64,000 bases of DNA from Neoceratodus forsteri (GCA_016271365.2 CM028132.1:1183443001-1183507000); one strand, 5' to 3'; shown: positions 21,777-33,056, counted from the stretch's first letter. Notes: generated by a model from the sequence alone, not told the origin. Made by a program: numbers and translations.

Positions 21777-23771
21777 GGACAAACTTATTAACAAAATAAG
21801 TGAGTTGATTCAAAAGTATGTCCCAATTGGAAAAAAAATCACAATTCCAGGAGATCCTTGCCCCCATGGTTGACGCCTGCAGTTAAAAAGTTAATTAAAA
21901 AAAAAAAAAAAAAGAATAAGGCATATTCTAGGGCAAAGAGTAGTGGAGAAGCCAGCTCATGGGCTATCTATAAACATCATCTAAAAAGGGTTAAAACGAC
22001 TATTGCAAAGGCTAAAAGGAGCTTTGAGCAAAAACTGGCAACAAAAGCACAGGATAATTATAAATGTTTTATGCATATGCTAATAATAAAAGGGGCCAGG
22101 GGAAAAAATCAGACCACTAAAAGAAAATAATGACAAAATAATAACTGAGAACACGGATATGGCTGACATGTTCAATACATATTTTTCCTCTGTGTTCAAT
22201 ACAGGTCAAAAGTCTACAGCAGTTGATCACACTGTACCGGGAACATTTGATGCAAAAATAGAGTTCAAGGATGTAAGAAATAGGCTAAGAAGTTTGAACC
22301 ACAACAAAGTTAGTGAACCTGATGGTTTACATCCAAGATTATTGAAGGAACTGGCAGATAATCTGGCAGTGCCTGTCACATTAATATTTCAACAGTCCCT
22401 GGAGACAGGGCAGACTGTGTAGGCATGGAGACAGGCAACAGTGGTTCCTATTCATAAAAAGGGACCAAAGCATGAAGTGGGTAATTATAGGCCAATTTGC
22501 CTGACTTCTGCCCTAGGAAAAATATTGGAAGGCATTATAAAGGACTTTATCATGGACTGTGTAGAGCATAAGGGGAAAAAAGATGAATCTCAGCATGGAT
22601 TTACCAAGGGACGTTCATGCCAAACAAATTTACTTGAGCTTTATGGTAAAGTTAGTAAATCACTTGACGAAGGCAGTTCAGTGGACGTTATATTTTTAGA
22701 CCTCGCAAAAGCTTTTGATAAGGTCCCTCACGAACAATTGATTAAAACCATTTCTTATATAGGAATACATCCAAAAATAATAAACTGGATAGCGGATTGG
22801 TTGTTTGGAAGGAAACAAAGAGTATGCATCTTGGGAGAGATGTCTGATTGGACAGCAGTCATTAGTGGGGTCCCACAGGGATCTGTTTTGGGACCATGTC
22901 TGTTTAATCTCCACATGTCTACTATGCAAGTAACATCTGACATCTGGTTGTCCAAATTTGCGCATGACACGCGTATAGGCCTACCTGTTAATAGCAAAGT
23001 AGATGCACTGAACTTACAGATAGCTCTCGGAGAACTGGAGACATGGGCCAGGGAAAATATGGCGACCTTCAGTACGGACAAGTGTATGGTTATGCACTAC
23101 GGCAAAAAAAATCTCAAAGAGAATTATAGTTTGGATGGTAATATCCTCAAAGTAGTACATGAGGAACTAGATTTGGGTATTAGGGTCAGCAATGACCTTA
23201 AGTTCCACTCACACTGTAATCAGGTGGTTAAGAGGACAAATGGAATCCTGGGATGCATACATAGGCATATTAAAAGCAGGAAAAGAGAGGTATTGCTCCC
23301 TTTGTATACCTCTCTTGTGCAGCCTCACACAGAGTACTGTGTGCAGTTCTGGGCACCAGGCTACAAGGGAGATATAAATGCCCTAGAGAAGGTACAGCGA
23401 AGGGCAACCAAAAGAATTAGTGAAGTTCATGATAAGGATTATGGGGATAGATTAAAGAATCAGGAACTATATTCCCTTGAATACCATAGGCTGAGAGGGG
23501 ATATGTGCCTAATCTACTGGGCACTATCCGATAATCAGTTTTGGGAGCAATTGGACTTGCACTCAGGGTACAGTCATATAATACCCGTGCCCACCCCTTA
23601 CAGCTTAAGGGGGATAGATGTAACACACAGACTCGTATGTTTTGGTTTTCAATTAGGGTGGCAAGAGTTTGGAATGACATGCCAATTGAGGTTGTAGCTA
23701 GTAAAACAATGTTATCCTTCAAACAGTCTCTTGATACTTATTTAAGTGGCAGGAATATAAAGGGATACTAA
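21777..23771 (+). pseudogene. CR1-A ORF2 linker, reverse transcriptase and C-terminus
   Basis: It resumes CR1-A with 'ISELIQKYVPIGKK' and 'PPWLTPAVKKLIKK', then 'FNTYFSSVFN' (22,159 on). The long frame 22441-23697 (418 codons) has 'NYRPICLTSALGK', 'QHGFTKGRSCQTNLLEL', 'VIFLDLAKAFDKVPHE' and 'GVPQGSVLGPCLFN'. The catalytic box reads FAHD at 22,957-22,968, so the first aspartate of the FADD pair is histidine and the enzyme should be dead. The C-terminus 'RVARVWNDMPIEVVASK' is in the overlapping frame 23541-23771. Confidence 0.85.
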
Positions 23772-23989
23772 ATCTTACTGACAAAGCGAGCTTTATGATC
23801 ATCCGTCTTTATATTGCACTGTACTACCTATTTTATATATGTAAAGTTTATAAAATTTATACAGATGGCATTTCGTCGATATAAGGAACCAGGATGTGTG
23901 GTGCAAATCCGCCTTTTTTCAGGTTGGTGGACGAGTATTTGGAGAATAATAAAAAGGACCCTGATCTCTATGGGGGGAGGGGGAGATTG

Positions 23990-24640
23990 CCTTCCTGTTA
24001 TACCTTCTCTTCAATGTAGTGAGGATTCTTTGGTGTACACCCTCAGATCTCCTCCTGAGGATCCCTCTTTTCAGGCTTTACCCAGGCAAATCCAGGATGT
24101 AAAGGGACTTAAAACTGAGGAGGAAGACTCGACTGAGAAAAATTGAATAGAGTTTTTGGAGCTTCCTACTGTGTCCTCCATTGTGATAGCTCCTGTTTAT
24201 CCTGCCTTAGAAGATGCTACCTTTTCTGCTTGGCATAGGCCTAATACCTTGCCTGCAGTACCTAGAAAAGCTGATAAGCAGTACCCTGCTCCATCTGTTA
24301 AGCCATATTATGCTTCCAATCCTGGCACAAATTCTATGGTTATCTTGGCCACTCATGGCCACTTTAGAGCCTCTAAGCACATGAGCAGTTTACCTCCTGG
24401 CAAAGAATCCTGGAGGTGGATGTTATGGACGGAAGAACTTATGTCTCTTCATCCTTAGGTCTGAGGATTGTGAACTACCAGGCATAAATGGTTAAATATC
24501 AGAATGGCCCATGGAAATCTGCTCTGTCTACCATTCTGGCTTTGCCTCATGGTCCTGCCAAGGCTGACTTACTTAAAGACTAAACAGAGTTTATTTCTGA
24601 AGTACCCTATCTATGATGCTCTGGGTGCTGTACATTTAAT
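23990..24640 (+). pseudogene. DIRS-A gag, N-terminal part
   Basis: Broken frames read 'PPEDPSFQALPRQIQDVKG' (compare 'PPDDPSFHEMMVQIQNVMG' in DIRS-C), 'LELPTVSSIVIAPVYPALED', 'PSVKPYYASNPGTNSMVILA' and 'MVKYQNGPWKSALST'. The similarity to DIRS-C gag runs in the same order. Stops at 24,146 and 24,456 and a frameshift inactivate it. Confidence 0.7.
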
Positions 24641-24649
24641 GCAGATAAC

Positions 24650-27600
24650 ACGATGAAAAACAATCATCATAACAGCATGAAATCATTTTTTTACATAACG
24701 TAGTACTGCCTTTAAAATCAGTTTAATTCACTTAAAAAATGTTTGGGAATTCTAGAGAAAACAAATCTGTTTGTAAACGGGCTTTAAAGGCCTCCACCAT
24801 GTGTGCTGAGCGGACACTTCAAGGTAGCATATTCCACAACACTGGAGCTGCCACCACATGTGTTTTATCCCCAGATTGTTTCAAACATGAGATTGCGACA
24901 ACGAGCAAGCCCACATCAGAGAAGTGAAGGATTGGGTAGTAAACAACCAGGAGATCTTTCAGTAGTCAGGATCCAAACCACGTAGGGCCATGAATATCAT
25001 CAAGCATATCTTGAAGTTGATGCATATAGGCAGCCAGTGCAGAGTGCTTAGGACTGGCGTGATATGGTCCCTCCCAGGAGTTCCTGCAATCAGCCAGGCC
25101 GCAGCATTCTGGACAAGCTGCAGTCAGCACATCATATCTCCAGATAACCCTAAGTGCAGAGCAATGCAATAGTCTAGCCTAGAGGTGACAAAGGCATGGA
25201 CTGTCATCACCAGATCAGCTGGCACCAAATGCAGTTTGATTAGGGTGATGTTACACAGATGGTAAAAACCAGTTCAGATTACAGCTGAAACTTCCTGTTC
25301 TAGCATCAGTTTGCAGCCCAAAATTACCCCTAGATTCTTTATTGTATCCACAGCTTTGAGTGGTTGGCCACTGAACAAAGGAATTGTTGCCATTCTCCCA
25401 TCATCACTGACCCATAGTGAGCTGATTCAGCAGTCATAACCTGTGTCTTCCCTGAGTTGTGACACAGGCAGTTGGAGGCTATCCAGTCATTGAGCTCCTC
25501 CAAGCACTGTTCCAATATAGACCAGCTTGAACCCCATCAGGAGTACAGAACAGGTATAGCGGAGCATCATCTGCGTAACAGTGAAACTTAACTCCATACC
25601 ACCTAACGATCTCGCCCTGTGGTAACATGTGCATGGAAACAACACAGGCAAAGATGAAACCCTGAGAAATGCTGCAACAGAGCGCAGCTGCTCATGAGAC
25701 AGAATTTCTTAAAGCCACCTGCAGTGTTCTCACAGCTATATAGGACTCAAACCAGCACAAAACTATGAGACCCAGAGAGACCCACATAGTTCCTCAGGTG
25801 ATCCAATACCAGCCTGTGGTCAAACATGTAAACTGCTGACAAGAGATCCAAGAGGACCAAGATAGAATATAGTCCTCAATCTCTCACATGAAATCATGTG
25901 CCTCCCTGAGTAGTGCAGTCTGCGTGCTATGGCAGGGTTAAAGACCTGACTGGACAGGCTCATAACTGTCGTAATGTTCTAGGTGAGCTTACAGCTTCAC
26001 CATCACCCCCTTCTTGATAACCATCTCTAAAAAGGGAAGATTTGAGAACAGTCTGTAATTCACTAAAATGTCAGGGTCCAAGGATGTTTTTTTTAGGAAG
26101 GGTTTAACTGCGATTTTCAGAGTGGTTGATATAACTCCCTCCCTCAAGGAACACCTGACAGTCTCGGTGATAACAGGGCACAGGGATTCTCGACAGCCCA
26201 AAAGCAACCAGGTATGCCCAGGGTTCAGCATGTAGCAGGTGGGGTGCAAGCCAGAGATCACCTGTGGCATCTCCTCCACTAAAACTGGCTTGAACTCAGC
26301 CCAGGTTAGCAGATTGTCTGTGCCCCTCATAGGGGGACCAACATCAGCCCATGACAGACTGCTTGAATAAATACCCAGTCAAATGGAAAACACCTTGTCA
26401 GAGAAGACTGCCAAACTCCTTGCACTTTTCTGTGGAAAAAGCTTGACAAGGTTATGGTGGTGGGGAATTAATCAGCCTGTCTACGGTGTGAAATAGCTGG
26501 GCTGGTTGATTTTTCTCTGCAGCAATCGTCCTTGACAGGAACTCTGTGCTTTTCAAGGTGATTGCGTGCTGATGCCTACTTTAGTGAGTCCTCCGCTCCA
26601 ACCTGTCCTCCATAGATCAGGAACTTCACCAAGAGTGCTCCACCTTCTATCCCTTAGTCTTGAGCCACTGCAGCTCATCACGGTACCATGGTGAACTGTG
26701 ACAGGACGTCAAGGGACAGACATAGTAAGGTGCTAGGGAGTCTGAGGCAGCTGTAGAAACATTATTGTAGTACTCCACAGCATTCTCAGCTCTTTGAGCA
26801 CAAGCAGGCATTATGCCAAAGACATCCGGTACCTCTGAGAGTTTGTGAAGCTCCAGATTATGTTTAGGATGGTACTGAATCACCTCCGGGGGGGAGGTGT
26901 AATTAGACAGGGGATCCCACAAAGGAATGACAGTACATGATGATAAGACCAGATTAGGCCTGACGGCACTAATGTCAAGACCCAATGAGAAGGCCTGGTC
27001 CAGAGTGTGACCATGTTGATGCATACCAGAAGCAACTGCTTGTGTTCGACCCAGTGAAATCATCAACTGGAGGAGTTGTTGACCAGGGGGCGAGGTTTCA
27101 TTGTCGATCCAGACATTGAAGTCCCCAAGCAGCAAAAGTCTGGGAGCATTCAACACTTGTTTAACCATGAAATCTGCCTGCTGCTGCATAAAATCACCTC
27201 ATATCCCAGCGGTCAGTATATGAGGATTATTTGGCAACCAGCACCTAGGATGCATTTAACTACTATACATTCAAAGAACCTGACAGTTCCCCTGGGATAG
27301 AGCATGAGTCCCAAAGCAGATTTAAAACAAATGGTCATTCACCCTCCCTGTGATAACCCCTTCAGCAATACACCACTGTGATCCAGATTAGGACTGGAGT
27401 CATTCAGCCAGGTCTCTGTGATGCAAACAAGGTCAGCCAAGGGATTGGTGATGGAATCCTCCATTACCGCTGGTTTATTCCTTCAGCAACCTTGCATTAC
27501 AAAGAATGACCTGAAGTGCAGGAGCAGTACTGACTGGTCTGACTATTGCTGGTTTATTAACATTTAGCAAAGCCCTAGGGAGGGGAAAAAGACTGAGAGG

Positions 27601-27880
27601 ACCCTGATCTTGGTTCCAAGCCCTCCCGAATGTCTCCTGGTTTTCACCAGCCCAATTCTCCTTCATCATTATACCCGGGACCTCCAGTATGGTTAGTGCC
27701 CCACCTCCAGAGGATCCCCGATCCCCTGCAATGACTGTGACCCTCTGCAGAGAGGGCTAATGGGGTTCCGCTGAAAGACAGAGCTGTCACAACTGGTCAG
27801 CTGAGTAAATGTGCCTCTCGACAGTCAAGTCTTTACATATTCTGCACCCCAGTAGTAACCTTATAAAACCCAAACCGTCA
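24650..27880 (-). mobile_element. L2 LINE, antisense, inserted in DIRS-A gag
   Basis: Read on minus, the element runs from an ORF2 N-terminus (about 27,670) through endonuclease (27,480-26,650) and degraded reverse transcriptase (26,330-25,500) to an L2-type C-terminus (25,260-24,740). Its 3' end is near 24,650. The 5' edge is unclear: a SINE-like copy and 1 kb of unassigned DNA separate it from the return of DIRS-A at 29,283. Confidence 0.75.
24740..27669 (-). pseudogene. L2 ORF2 (broken, antisense)
   Basis: Minus-strand pieces: 'APALQVILCNARLL' (27,475-27,669), 'LADLVCITETWLNDSSP' (about 27,450-27,380), and 'LLLLGDFNVWIDN' and 'HQHGHTLDQAF' in the frame 26,647-27,189. Reverse-transcriptase remnants include 'VKPFLKKTSLDPDILVNYR' (25,989-26,330). 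The C-terminus has 'LSTLHWLPIYINFKI', 'LDYCIALHLGLSG' and 'VVAAPVLWNMLP' near 24,820-25,200. The endonuclease TETW motif is kept. Numerous stops make it a pseudogene. Confidence 0.75.
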
Positions 27881-27882
27881 TC

Positions 27883-28210
27883 TTGGTGGCGCTGAGGGTT
27901 GAGGTGCTGGAGGCCACACCTCGCACCACGCCAGTGACCCGGGTTTGGGAACAACCTTGAGTCGTTGGGGTGCCAGCACGGGGGCTAGGGACAGAGCAGG
28001 ATCAAGCACCTGATGGCAGCTGTCCTCTCCTGGGGTAGTTGTCACTCCCCGAAGTTCCGTTGCCATCGGGTTGAGGTCCAGCGGCAGCGCAGGTGGAGGT
28101 GTGGCAAGTCAGGAGAGCATCTTGGAATGTGGCGCACGCGTGCCTGTCTGAGACTGGGGTTGGGTAAAATCCCCCAATATAAACAAACAACCTCAGCAAT
28201 AAAAAAAACT
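27883..28210 (+). mobile_element. tRNA-like SINE copy 4, diverged
   Basis: It starts TGGTGGCGCTGAGGGTTGAG and keeps CACACCTCGCACCACGCC and a B-box-like GACCCGGGTTTGGG, the same head as the three copies at 49.5-57.7 kb. It ends in an A-rich stretch (about 28,198-28,228). No clear target duplication, so the copy is older or truncated. Confidence 0.65.
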
Positions 28211-29282
28211 AACAAAACAAAATAAAATACTAACTCTAAACCTACCCACCCACATTCACAAGACACTTGCACCACTAAATCAAAACAGTTAACAGATCGG
28301 GCAAATAAAACTAAAACCATTAAGGATACCACCTAATAAAACTGTTTACAAATGTATCAGAAAACAAAATCTAAGTAAACATTAAATGTGAATCATCTCA
28401 TATCCACTGAGCGGTGAGTATGACCATGAATTTACAGTAAACAGACCACCTGTGCAGGAAGAGAGTCAGCATTGGAATAAGTTCATCTTTTAACAGTCAG
28501 TGAAGGCCTGGGCCTACTCTCAGCAGGCCCAGAAATAGATACAATAGAAGCCAAGTTTCAAAGAAAGACTGTTTTGTGTGTGTGTGTGTGGAGGGCGGCT
28601 CACTCACTCACTCATTCCTGGGACCCAACTTTAATCTAGGCCGCATGCTCCGGGCCCAATCCAGAGGTCACACACTCTCTGCAGTCCACAAGGAAGCACA
28701 AATATACCATGATAGATCAAAGTTACCTGATGCAGGCACCTTGCTCCTCTGCCCTCATGCCACTCCTCCCAGTAATGGCCTCCGGGTCCCAGGTACTGCA
28801 GGTCTAATCATCCATCCATCAGCCAGCATTCCCAGTCCTCTTAAAACTGAAACACCGGCCTCACATAGAGACCAGAGGAAATTGCACCATCGAGGTAGAT
28901 ACAGTAATGTGACTCTCAGCCCCTTACCAGTCCCAAGGTGAGCAGGGATGACGGGAACAGGTAGAATATTCAGGATTTCTAGCTCCAGTCCTCCAGCGCA
29001 GTTCACATTATGGTCGCATGGTTATTGACAAAAAGTAAGGCATGAAAACAAGGTACTGAAGCAGGTATTAAAGTGGGACTTAAAGTGTGGAATCATAGCC
29101 GGCTCGAAAAATAAATGATACCGAGCCGATGAATTTAGCATTGTGCCCATTAATGGACCCAACACTCAAATAAATAAAACTGAACTAACTTTACCTGCTT
29201 CACTGCTTTGACTAACACTATGAGGCAACCTCACCACTACTCTGCCCTACACTAAACTATCTTGTAAGAGCAGAGAAAAGGT
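28211..29282. other. Unassigned stretch within the DIRS-A interruption
   Basis: No recognisable coding region. A (GT)n microsatellite lies at about 28,575-28,591. It may be the 5' UTR of the antisense L2 or a separate insertion. Confidence 0.4.
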
Positions 29283-30027
29283 TCTTTATAAGAGGCAGCT
29301 CAGCTGGTGTGGGTACTGGAAGACATCTGTTATGCTCTGCATATGATGCTTCTGCCAAGACTGCTGCCTCCAGCATATACCTTCAGAGATATTCCCTTAG
29401 GGTTGCTGGATTTGCTATTGATGTACAGCAGGCTATGCTGAATGCCCATTTTAGAGGCTGCAGGCTCTTTGGGAGTGATGTTGCAAATGCTGTACATGAG
29501 CTTCAGTCCTCCAGAATGACTTTAAGGTCACTCAGTTCTTTTGCCCCTCAACCCACCGAGGGACGTGGTAGGGGCTCATATCACAGACCTGCTGCCCATG
29601 GTGGCCGTGCCTCCCATCAGCAACCCAGCGCACAGTACCTTGGATGTGGTCCCCTCCCTGGTCTACTCTAGGTGCACATGTAAAGGTACCCAAAGGTATA
29701 GGTCGAGGCAGCGCCCTGCCACCCCTGGTACTTTCTGACTCCCCACTTTCTTCCCTTCCATTATTGCCTCCAGGGATACAAGTTGGGGGGGCAGATCTTC
29801 CTTTATCTATCAAAGTGGCGAAAGATCACAATGAACAATTGGGTTCTGGAAATAGTGGAAAAGAGGCATGCTGTAGAGTTGCTGTGTACCCCTCCAGTTC
29901 TCCCTCCGTCATCTTGCATTATCCTCTAGGCCGTTTATCCATTCTGCTAGAGGAGGTTCCATCGCTTATAAACAAATGAGCTGTCAAACTTGTTCCGCCC
30001 CAAGAAAGAGAGAAAGAAATAGTTCTA
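29283..30027 (+). pseudogene. DIRS-A gag C-terminus and RT start
   Basis: 'GTGRHLLCSAYDASAKTAAS' and 'LRVAGFAIDVQQAML' are in the frame 29,309-29,671 and align with the DIRS-C gag C-terminus. The next recognisable motif is the entry to the reverse transcriptase, 'WRKITMNNWVLEIVEKRHA' (about 29,815-29,870), in another frame. The reading 'FRPKKERKK' stops at DIRS-B and continues after it as 'FYPRYLLVHK' at 33,279. Confidence 0.75.
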
Positions 30028-30160
30028 GGGACGTGGATATGTTGTTCAATCCACACTTATTGGCAGGTTCCTTGCCACTTTAAATGTTGCCGGAAGATCT
30101 TCAAGCTGGCTCCTCCCATCCACCTGGATGGTAAAACCCTCAGTTCTGCCCCATGACGCC
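30021..30160 (+). repeat. DIRS-B left inverted terminal repeat
   Basis: AGTTCTAGGGACGTGGATAT through to GCCCCATGACGCC is the inverse of 33,116-33,252, with scattered mismatches over about 138 bp. The shared core includes CAACATTTAAAGTGGCAA and CCTGCCAATAAGTGTGGAT as read on the right copy. Confidence 0.9.
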
Positions 30161-30299
30161 CGATCTTCCTTACCGCTTGGAAGCTCAGGTTCCCTCCTTA
30201 GTGCTCTGCATTTTAGACCTGGATCCGCACTCTTCAGTTAACCTGAAACTAATTCTAAAGTTTGCAAGATTCCGGGCTTCATCTTCCCTCGTGGCTGCA

Positions 30300-31230
30300 A
30301 TGGATAAATTTACTCCTGTTTTTTGTTGGTGCTCCTGTGGGCAGAAGATGTCCCAGACTGATCCTCACTCCACGTGCATCTACTGCCTGGGGCTTGGCCA
30401 TGATTCCCAGGCTTGCGATTTGTGCAGCTCCTTCTCGGCTTCAGTCTTGGAGGACCATGCTGCTCAACCTTTTCTTGGGTGCCCTGAAAAACGGTATCCA
30501 CCAGTCAAGTCGAAGGAGGCCTGTTGGACGATGTCCGCAGCAGCGGGCTCCGCGAAACAGTTGGAGCAGATGATTGCCCTCGAGGAGGTGGCGGCCCAGG
30601 CCACTTCTTCCTCCTCGGCCGTGGCATTCTCCTTGGGCTCTTCCTATACAGCTTCCTTTAAGGAGCTTTGTCAGTCCCTCTCCACCAAGGGAGAAGGACC
30701 ATCGGGACATTCCAGTCGCTCCAAGAAGGACTCAAAAGGTAAGTCCCACCGTCGACGTGCGTGGGAGTGGGAGAGATCCCCTTCACCGGACCGTCAGCTT
30801 TGGTCGAGGTTGCGGCTAAGGCCGTTGGCTTCACGGTGTCGCCGTCAGGTCAGCAGGCTGAGACAACCGTTGACGCGGTCGAGATTTTTCTCGACCCGTC
30901 GGACGGTTTGTCGACTGGTGATGCCGACAACCCTACTTCACTGGTTCCCCCGGTGATTACTGAGGACTTGCCTGCGCCTCCTGTCCTCAGTTAAGGTCCC
31001 TGTACCGAAGGAAGGGCAGGTTTCCCCCGTTCCCTCTCTGACCCACCCTCGGAATCCACTAAGGTCTTGGTCCTCTTCCAGGTCCAGCCGGTCCCGCCGA
31101 CATCGGCGGTCTCGGTCTCGGCACCATGGAAAGCGGAGCCACCACTCATCCTCTTTGGGGGATAGGCTCCGGTGCAAGTTGCTTGATGTGGCAGCAGATC
31201 TTACTGTCCGGTAACAAGCTGACTCCGTCG
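30300..31230 (+). pseudogene. DIRS-B gag
   Basis: The start at 30,300 ('MDKFTPVFCWCSCGQKM') leads into the cysteine/histidine knuckle 'CIYCLGLGHDSQACDLC', a charged serine-rich region ('SRSKKDSKGKSHRRR') and an acidic/proline-rich part continuing in other frames to about 31,230 ('DRLRCKLLDVAADL'-like). In DIRS elements this is the nucleic-acid-binding structural protein. Frame breaks occur near 30,780, 30,990 and 31,110. The start was chosen because DIRS-C gag begins similarly just before its zinc finger. Confidence 0.75.
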
Positions 31231-31254
31231 CCTTCTCCGGCCATTAAGTGGCTG

Positions 31255-31520
31255 TCACCAGACAGACAACACCACGACCTTGTACTACCTCAACCGACAG
31301 GGCTGGACGCAATCCTTGCCCCTGTGCAAGGAGGCTCTCCGCACTTGGTCTCTCGTGATCAGCCTGGAGGCAGATCTCCTAACCATCCATGTGGCAGGAT
31401 CCTCCAACAATCTGGCCGATGCCCTCAGCCGGATAGGCGCTGCATCTCACGAGTGGTCTCTCCTGCTGGAGGTAGTACTTGATCTGTTCTCCCATTGGGG
31501 CACCCCTCAGGTGGACCTGT
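31255..31520 (+). pseudogene. DIRS-B RNase H remnant
   Basis: 'TDNTTTLYYLNRQGWTQSL' followed by 'LTIHVAGSSNNLADALSRIG' and 'WGTPQVDLFASREK' are the last RNase H motifs and the RNase H-recombinase linker of DIRS/Ty3-like polymerases. The reverse transcriptase that should precede them is absent: gag sequence runs to about 31,230 and RNase H starts at about 31,255, marking an internal deletion. The domain is therefore incomplete. Confidence 0.75.
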
Positions 31521-31869
31521 TTGCTTCAAGGGAGAAATGTGTAGCTGAGGCTGTATCATGCCTGTCTCCCTCAGCAGGGCTCACTGCAGGGGGATGCCTT
31601 CTTGAGGCCGTGGACCCCAGGCCTCCTCTATGCCTTCCCTCTATTTCCCTTGATCCACAAGGTGCTTCTCAAGGTGAAGAGGGACAAGGTGCAGGTGATT
31701 CTGGTAGCCTCAGACTGGCCCCACCAGTACTTGTACCTAGATCTCCTCAGCCTCAGCTCCAGGCTCCCGAGGCGGCTTCCAGCCCACCCAGACCTGATCT
31801 CAGTCGACAAGGGGAAGGTTCTCCACCCGGACCTTCAGTCCCTGCACCTGACGGCCTGGTTCCTGAGTG

Positions 31870-32911
31870 GCTAGAGTTCCAGGCCTTGGGTCTTTCCGAT
31901 GAGGTCCTCAACGTAGTTGAGGCATCCCATAAGGAATTGACCAGAAAATGCTATGGCTTCAAATGGAAAAGATTCTCCATTTGGTGTCAGGACAAAGGGT
32001 TGGACTCTTCTTCCTGTTCCTTGGCTAGCATTCTGGACTACCTGTGGTCCTTTTCTCAGCTAGGGCTTTGGTCAACGACCCTTAAAGTGTACCTGGCACC
32101 CATCTCTGCTTACCAGGCGCAGGCCGGCAAGCAGTCGGTGGCACAGGAGAAGGTGGTCGGGCACTTTTTCAAAGGCCTTGATCACATATCCCCTCCAGTG
32201 TGAGAACCTCCACCTCCATGGGATCTACTGCTGGTATTGGCTAAGCTCATGGGCAAGCCATTTGAACTGATGCACAGGTGTGACATCTCTCACCTGTCAT
32301 GGAAGACCACCTTCTTGGTGGCTATCACATCAGCCAGAAGGATGGGAGAGCTCCAGGTGCTTTCCATTGAGTCTCCTTATCTGGTCTTCCACAGGGACAA
32401 GGTTGTCCTGCGCCCCCACCCGAAATTCCTTCTGAAGGTGGTGTTGGAGTTTCACCTTAACCAGGTGTTGACTCTGCCGGTGTTCTACCCCAGTCACACC
32501 TTGGAGGCCGAATATAGGCTCCATACCTTGGATCCTAGAAGAGCGCTCTCTTATTATAAGTAGCGGACGGCTGAAGTTCGGGGAGAGGTTCGCCAGCTGT
32601 TTGTCACCTACGCTGAAGCTGCACCTGGCAGACCTGCAGCCCCGCGGACGATAGGCAGGTGGGTCACCTCCTGCATGGATCTCTGCTATAGGTTGGCGGG
32701 CATGGAGCCTCCCAAAGGGATAAGAGCTCATTCTACCTGCCATACCGCTGCTTCAGTGGCTGCTTCTGGGGACGTCCCTATCCAGGAAATCTGCAGGGCT
32801 GCTACCTGGAAGTCAGCACGCACCTTCATTTCCCATTACCACATTGACCTAGAGTCACGCTGGGATGCTGGTTTTGGGACCTCGGTTCTCCAGTCCTTAT
32901 TCCCTAAGTAG
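31870..32911 (+). pseudogene. DIRS-B tyrosine recombinase (one active-site change)
   Basis: The N-terminal domain ('EVLNVVEASHKELTRKCYG', 'WKRFSIWCQDKG', 'LKVYLAPISAYQA') is in the frame ending 32,203. The catalytic domain continues in 32,237-32,563 with 'ITSARRMGELQVLS' (first arginine) and in 32,675-32,911 with 'AHSTCHTAASVAA', 'ICRAATWKSARTF' and the nucleophile in 'ISHYHID' (Tyr codon 32,837-32,839). In DIRS recombinases the second box is HxxR; here it reads HSTC, with the arginine position Cys at 32,738-32,740. Together with two frame breaks this should abolish recombination. Confidence 0.85.
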
Positions 32912-32960
32912 GGGGTGCGCACCTTGCCTCCCTCCTCCCGGAGAACTGCTAGGAGTCTGC

Positions 32961-33056
32961 CAGTAAGTGTGGCTTGAACAACATATCCACATCCCTAGAA
33001 ATACAGGTTACTCACCTGTAACAGAGTTCTAGGAGTGGTATATGTTGTTCATCCAC
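32961..33056 (+). repeat. DIRS-B internal complementary region
   Basis: The segment joins the complement of the two element ends: CTTGAACAACATATCCACAT (complement of the left end) continues through CTAGAAATACAGGTTACTCA and ends CTAGGAGTGGTATATGTTGT (complement of the right end). In DIRS elements this region templates completion and circularisation of the cDNA. Its sequence predicts the element's right end at 33,283, in agreement with the DIRS-A junction. Confidence 0.85.

Larger units (their letters stand above)
16440..23860 (+). mobile_element. CR1 LINE family A, split by a CR1 family B insertion
   Basis: A near full-length CR1: 5' UTR (about 16,440-16,916), ORF1 with zinc finger and SGNH esterase (16,917-17,891), ORF2 endonuclease (17,927 to about 18,710), then after a 3-kb foreign CR1 the ORF2 linker, reverse transcriptase and C-terminus (21,777-23,771) and a short 3' UTR. 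The protein alignment of the second part picks up where the first stops, so this is one interrupted element. Both boundaries are approximate. Confidence 0.8.
23861..30027 (+). mobile_element. DIRS-A retrotransposon, 5' part (split by an antisense L2)
   Basis: Two DIRS gag pieces (about 23,861-24,640 and 29,283-29,700) and the start of the reverse-transcriptase region (29,701-30,027) flank about 4.6 kb of foreign sequence. The gag alignment with DIRS-C (36.3-36.7 kb) continues from one piece to the other: 'MVKYQ' appears in both copies, then 'GTGRHLLCSAYDASAKTAAS' corresponds to 'SISQHLLHLGYDVVDTSARM'. The remainder lies at 33,284-34,660. Confidence 0.75.

Noticed and set aside
24812..26000. 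Host exons in the antisense region after DIRS-A gag
   Set aside because: Phrases such as 'LHWLPIYINFKI' and 'VVAAPVLWNMLP' belong to the L2 C-terminus on minus, so no host gene is needed to explain the similarity.
27883..28060. tRNA gene
   Set aside because: A- and B-box-like sequences are present, but the anticodon arm does not form properly and the same head recurs with long bodies and A-tails, so it is a SINE.
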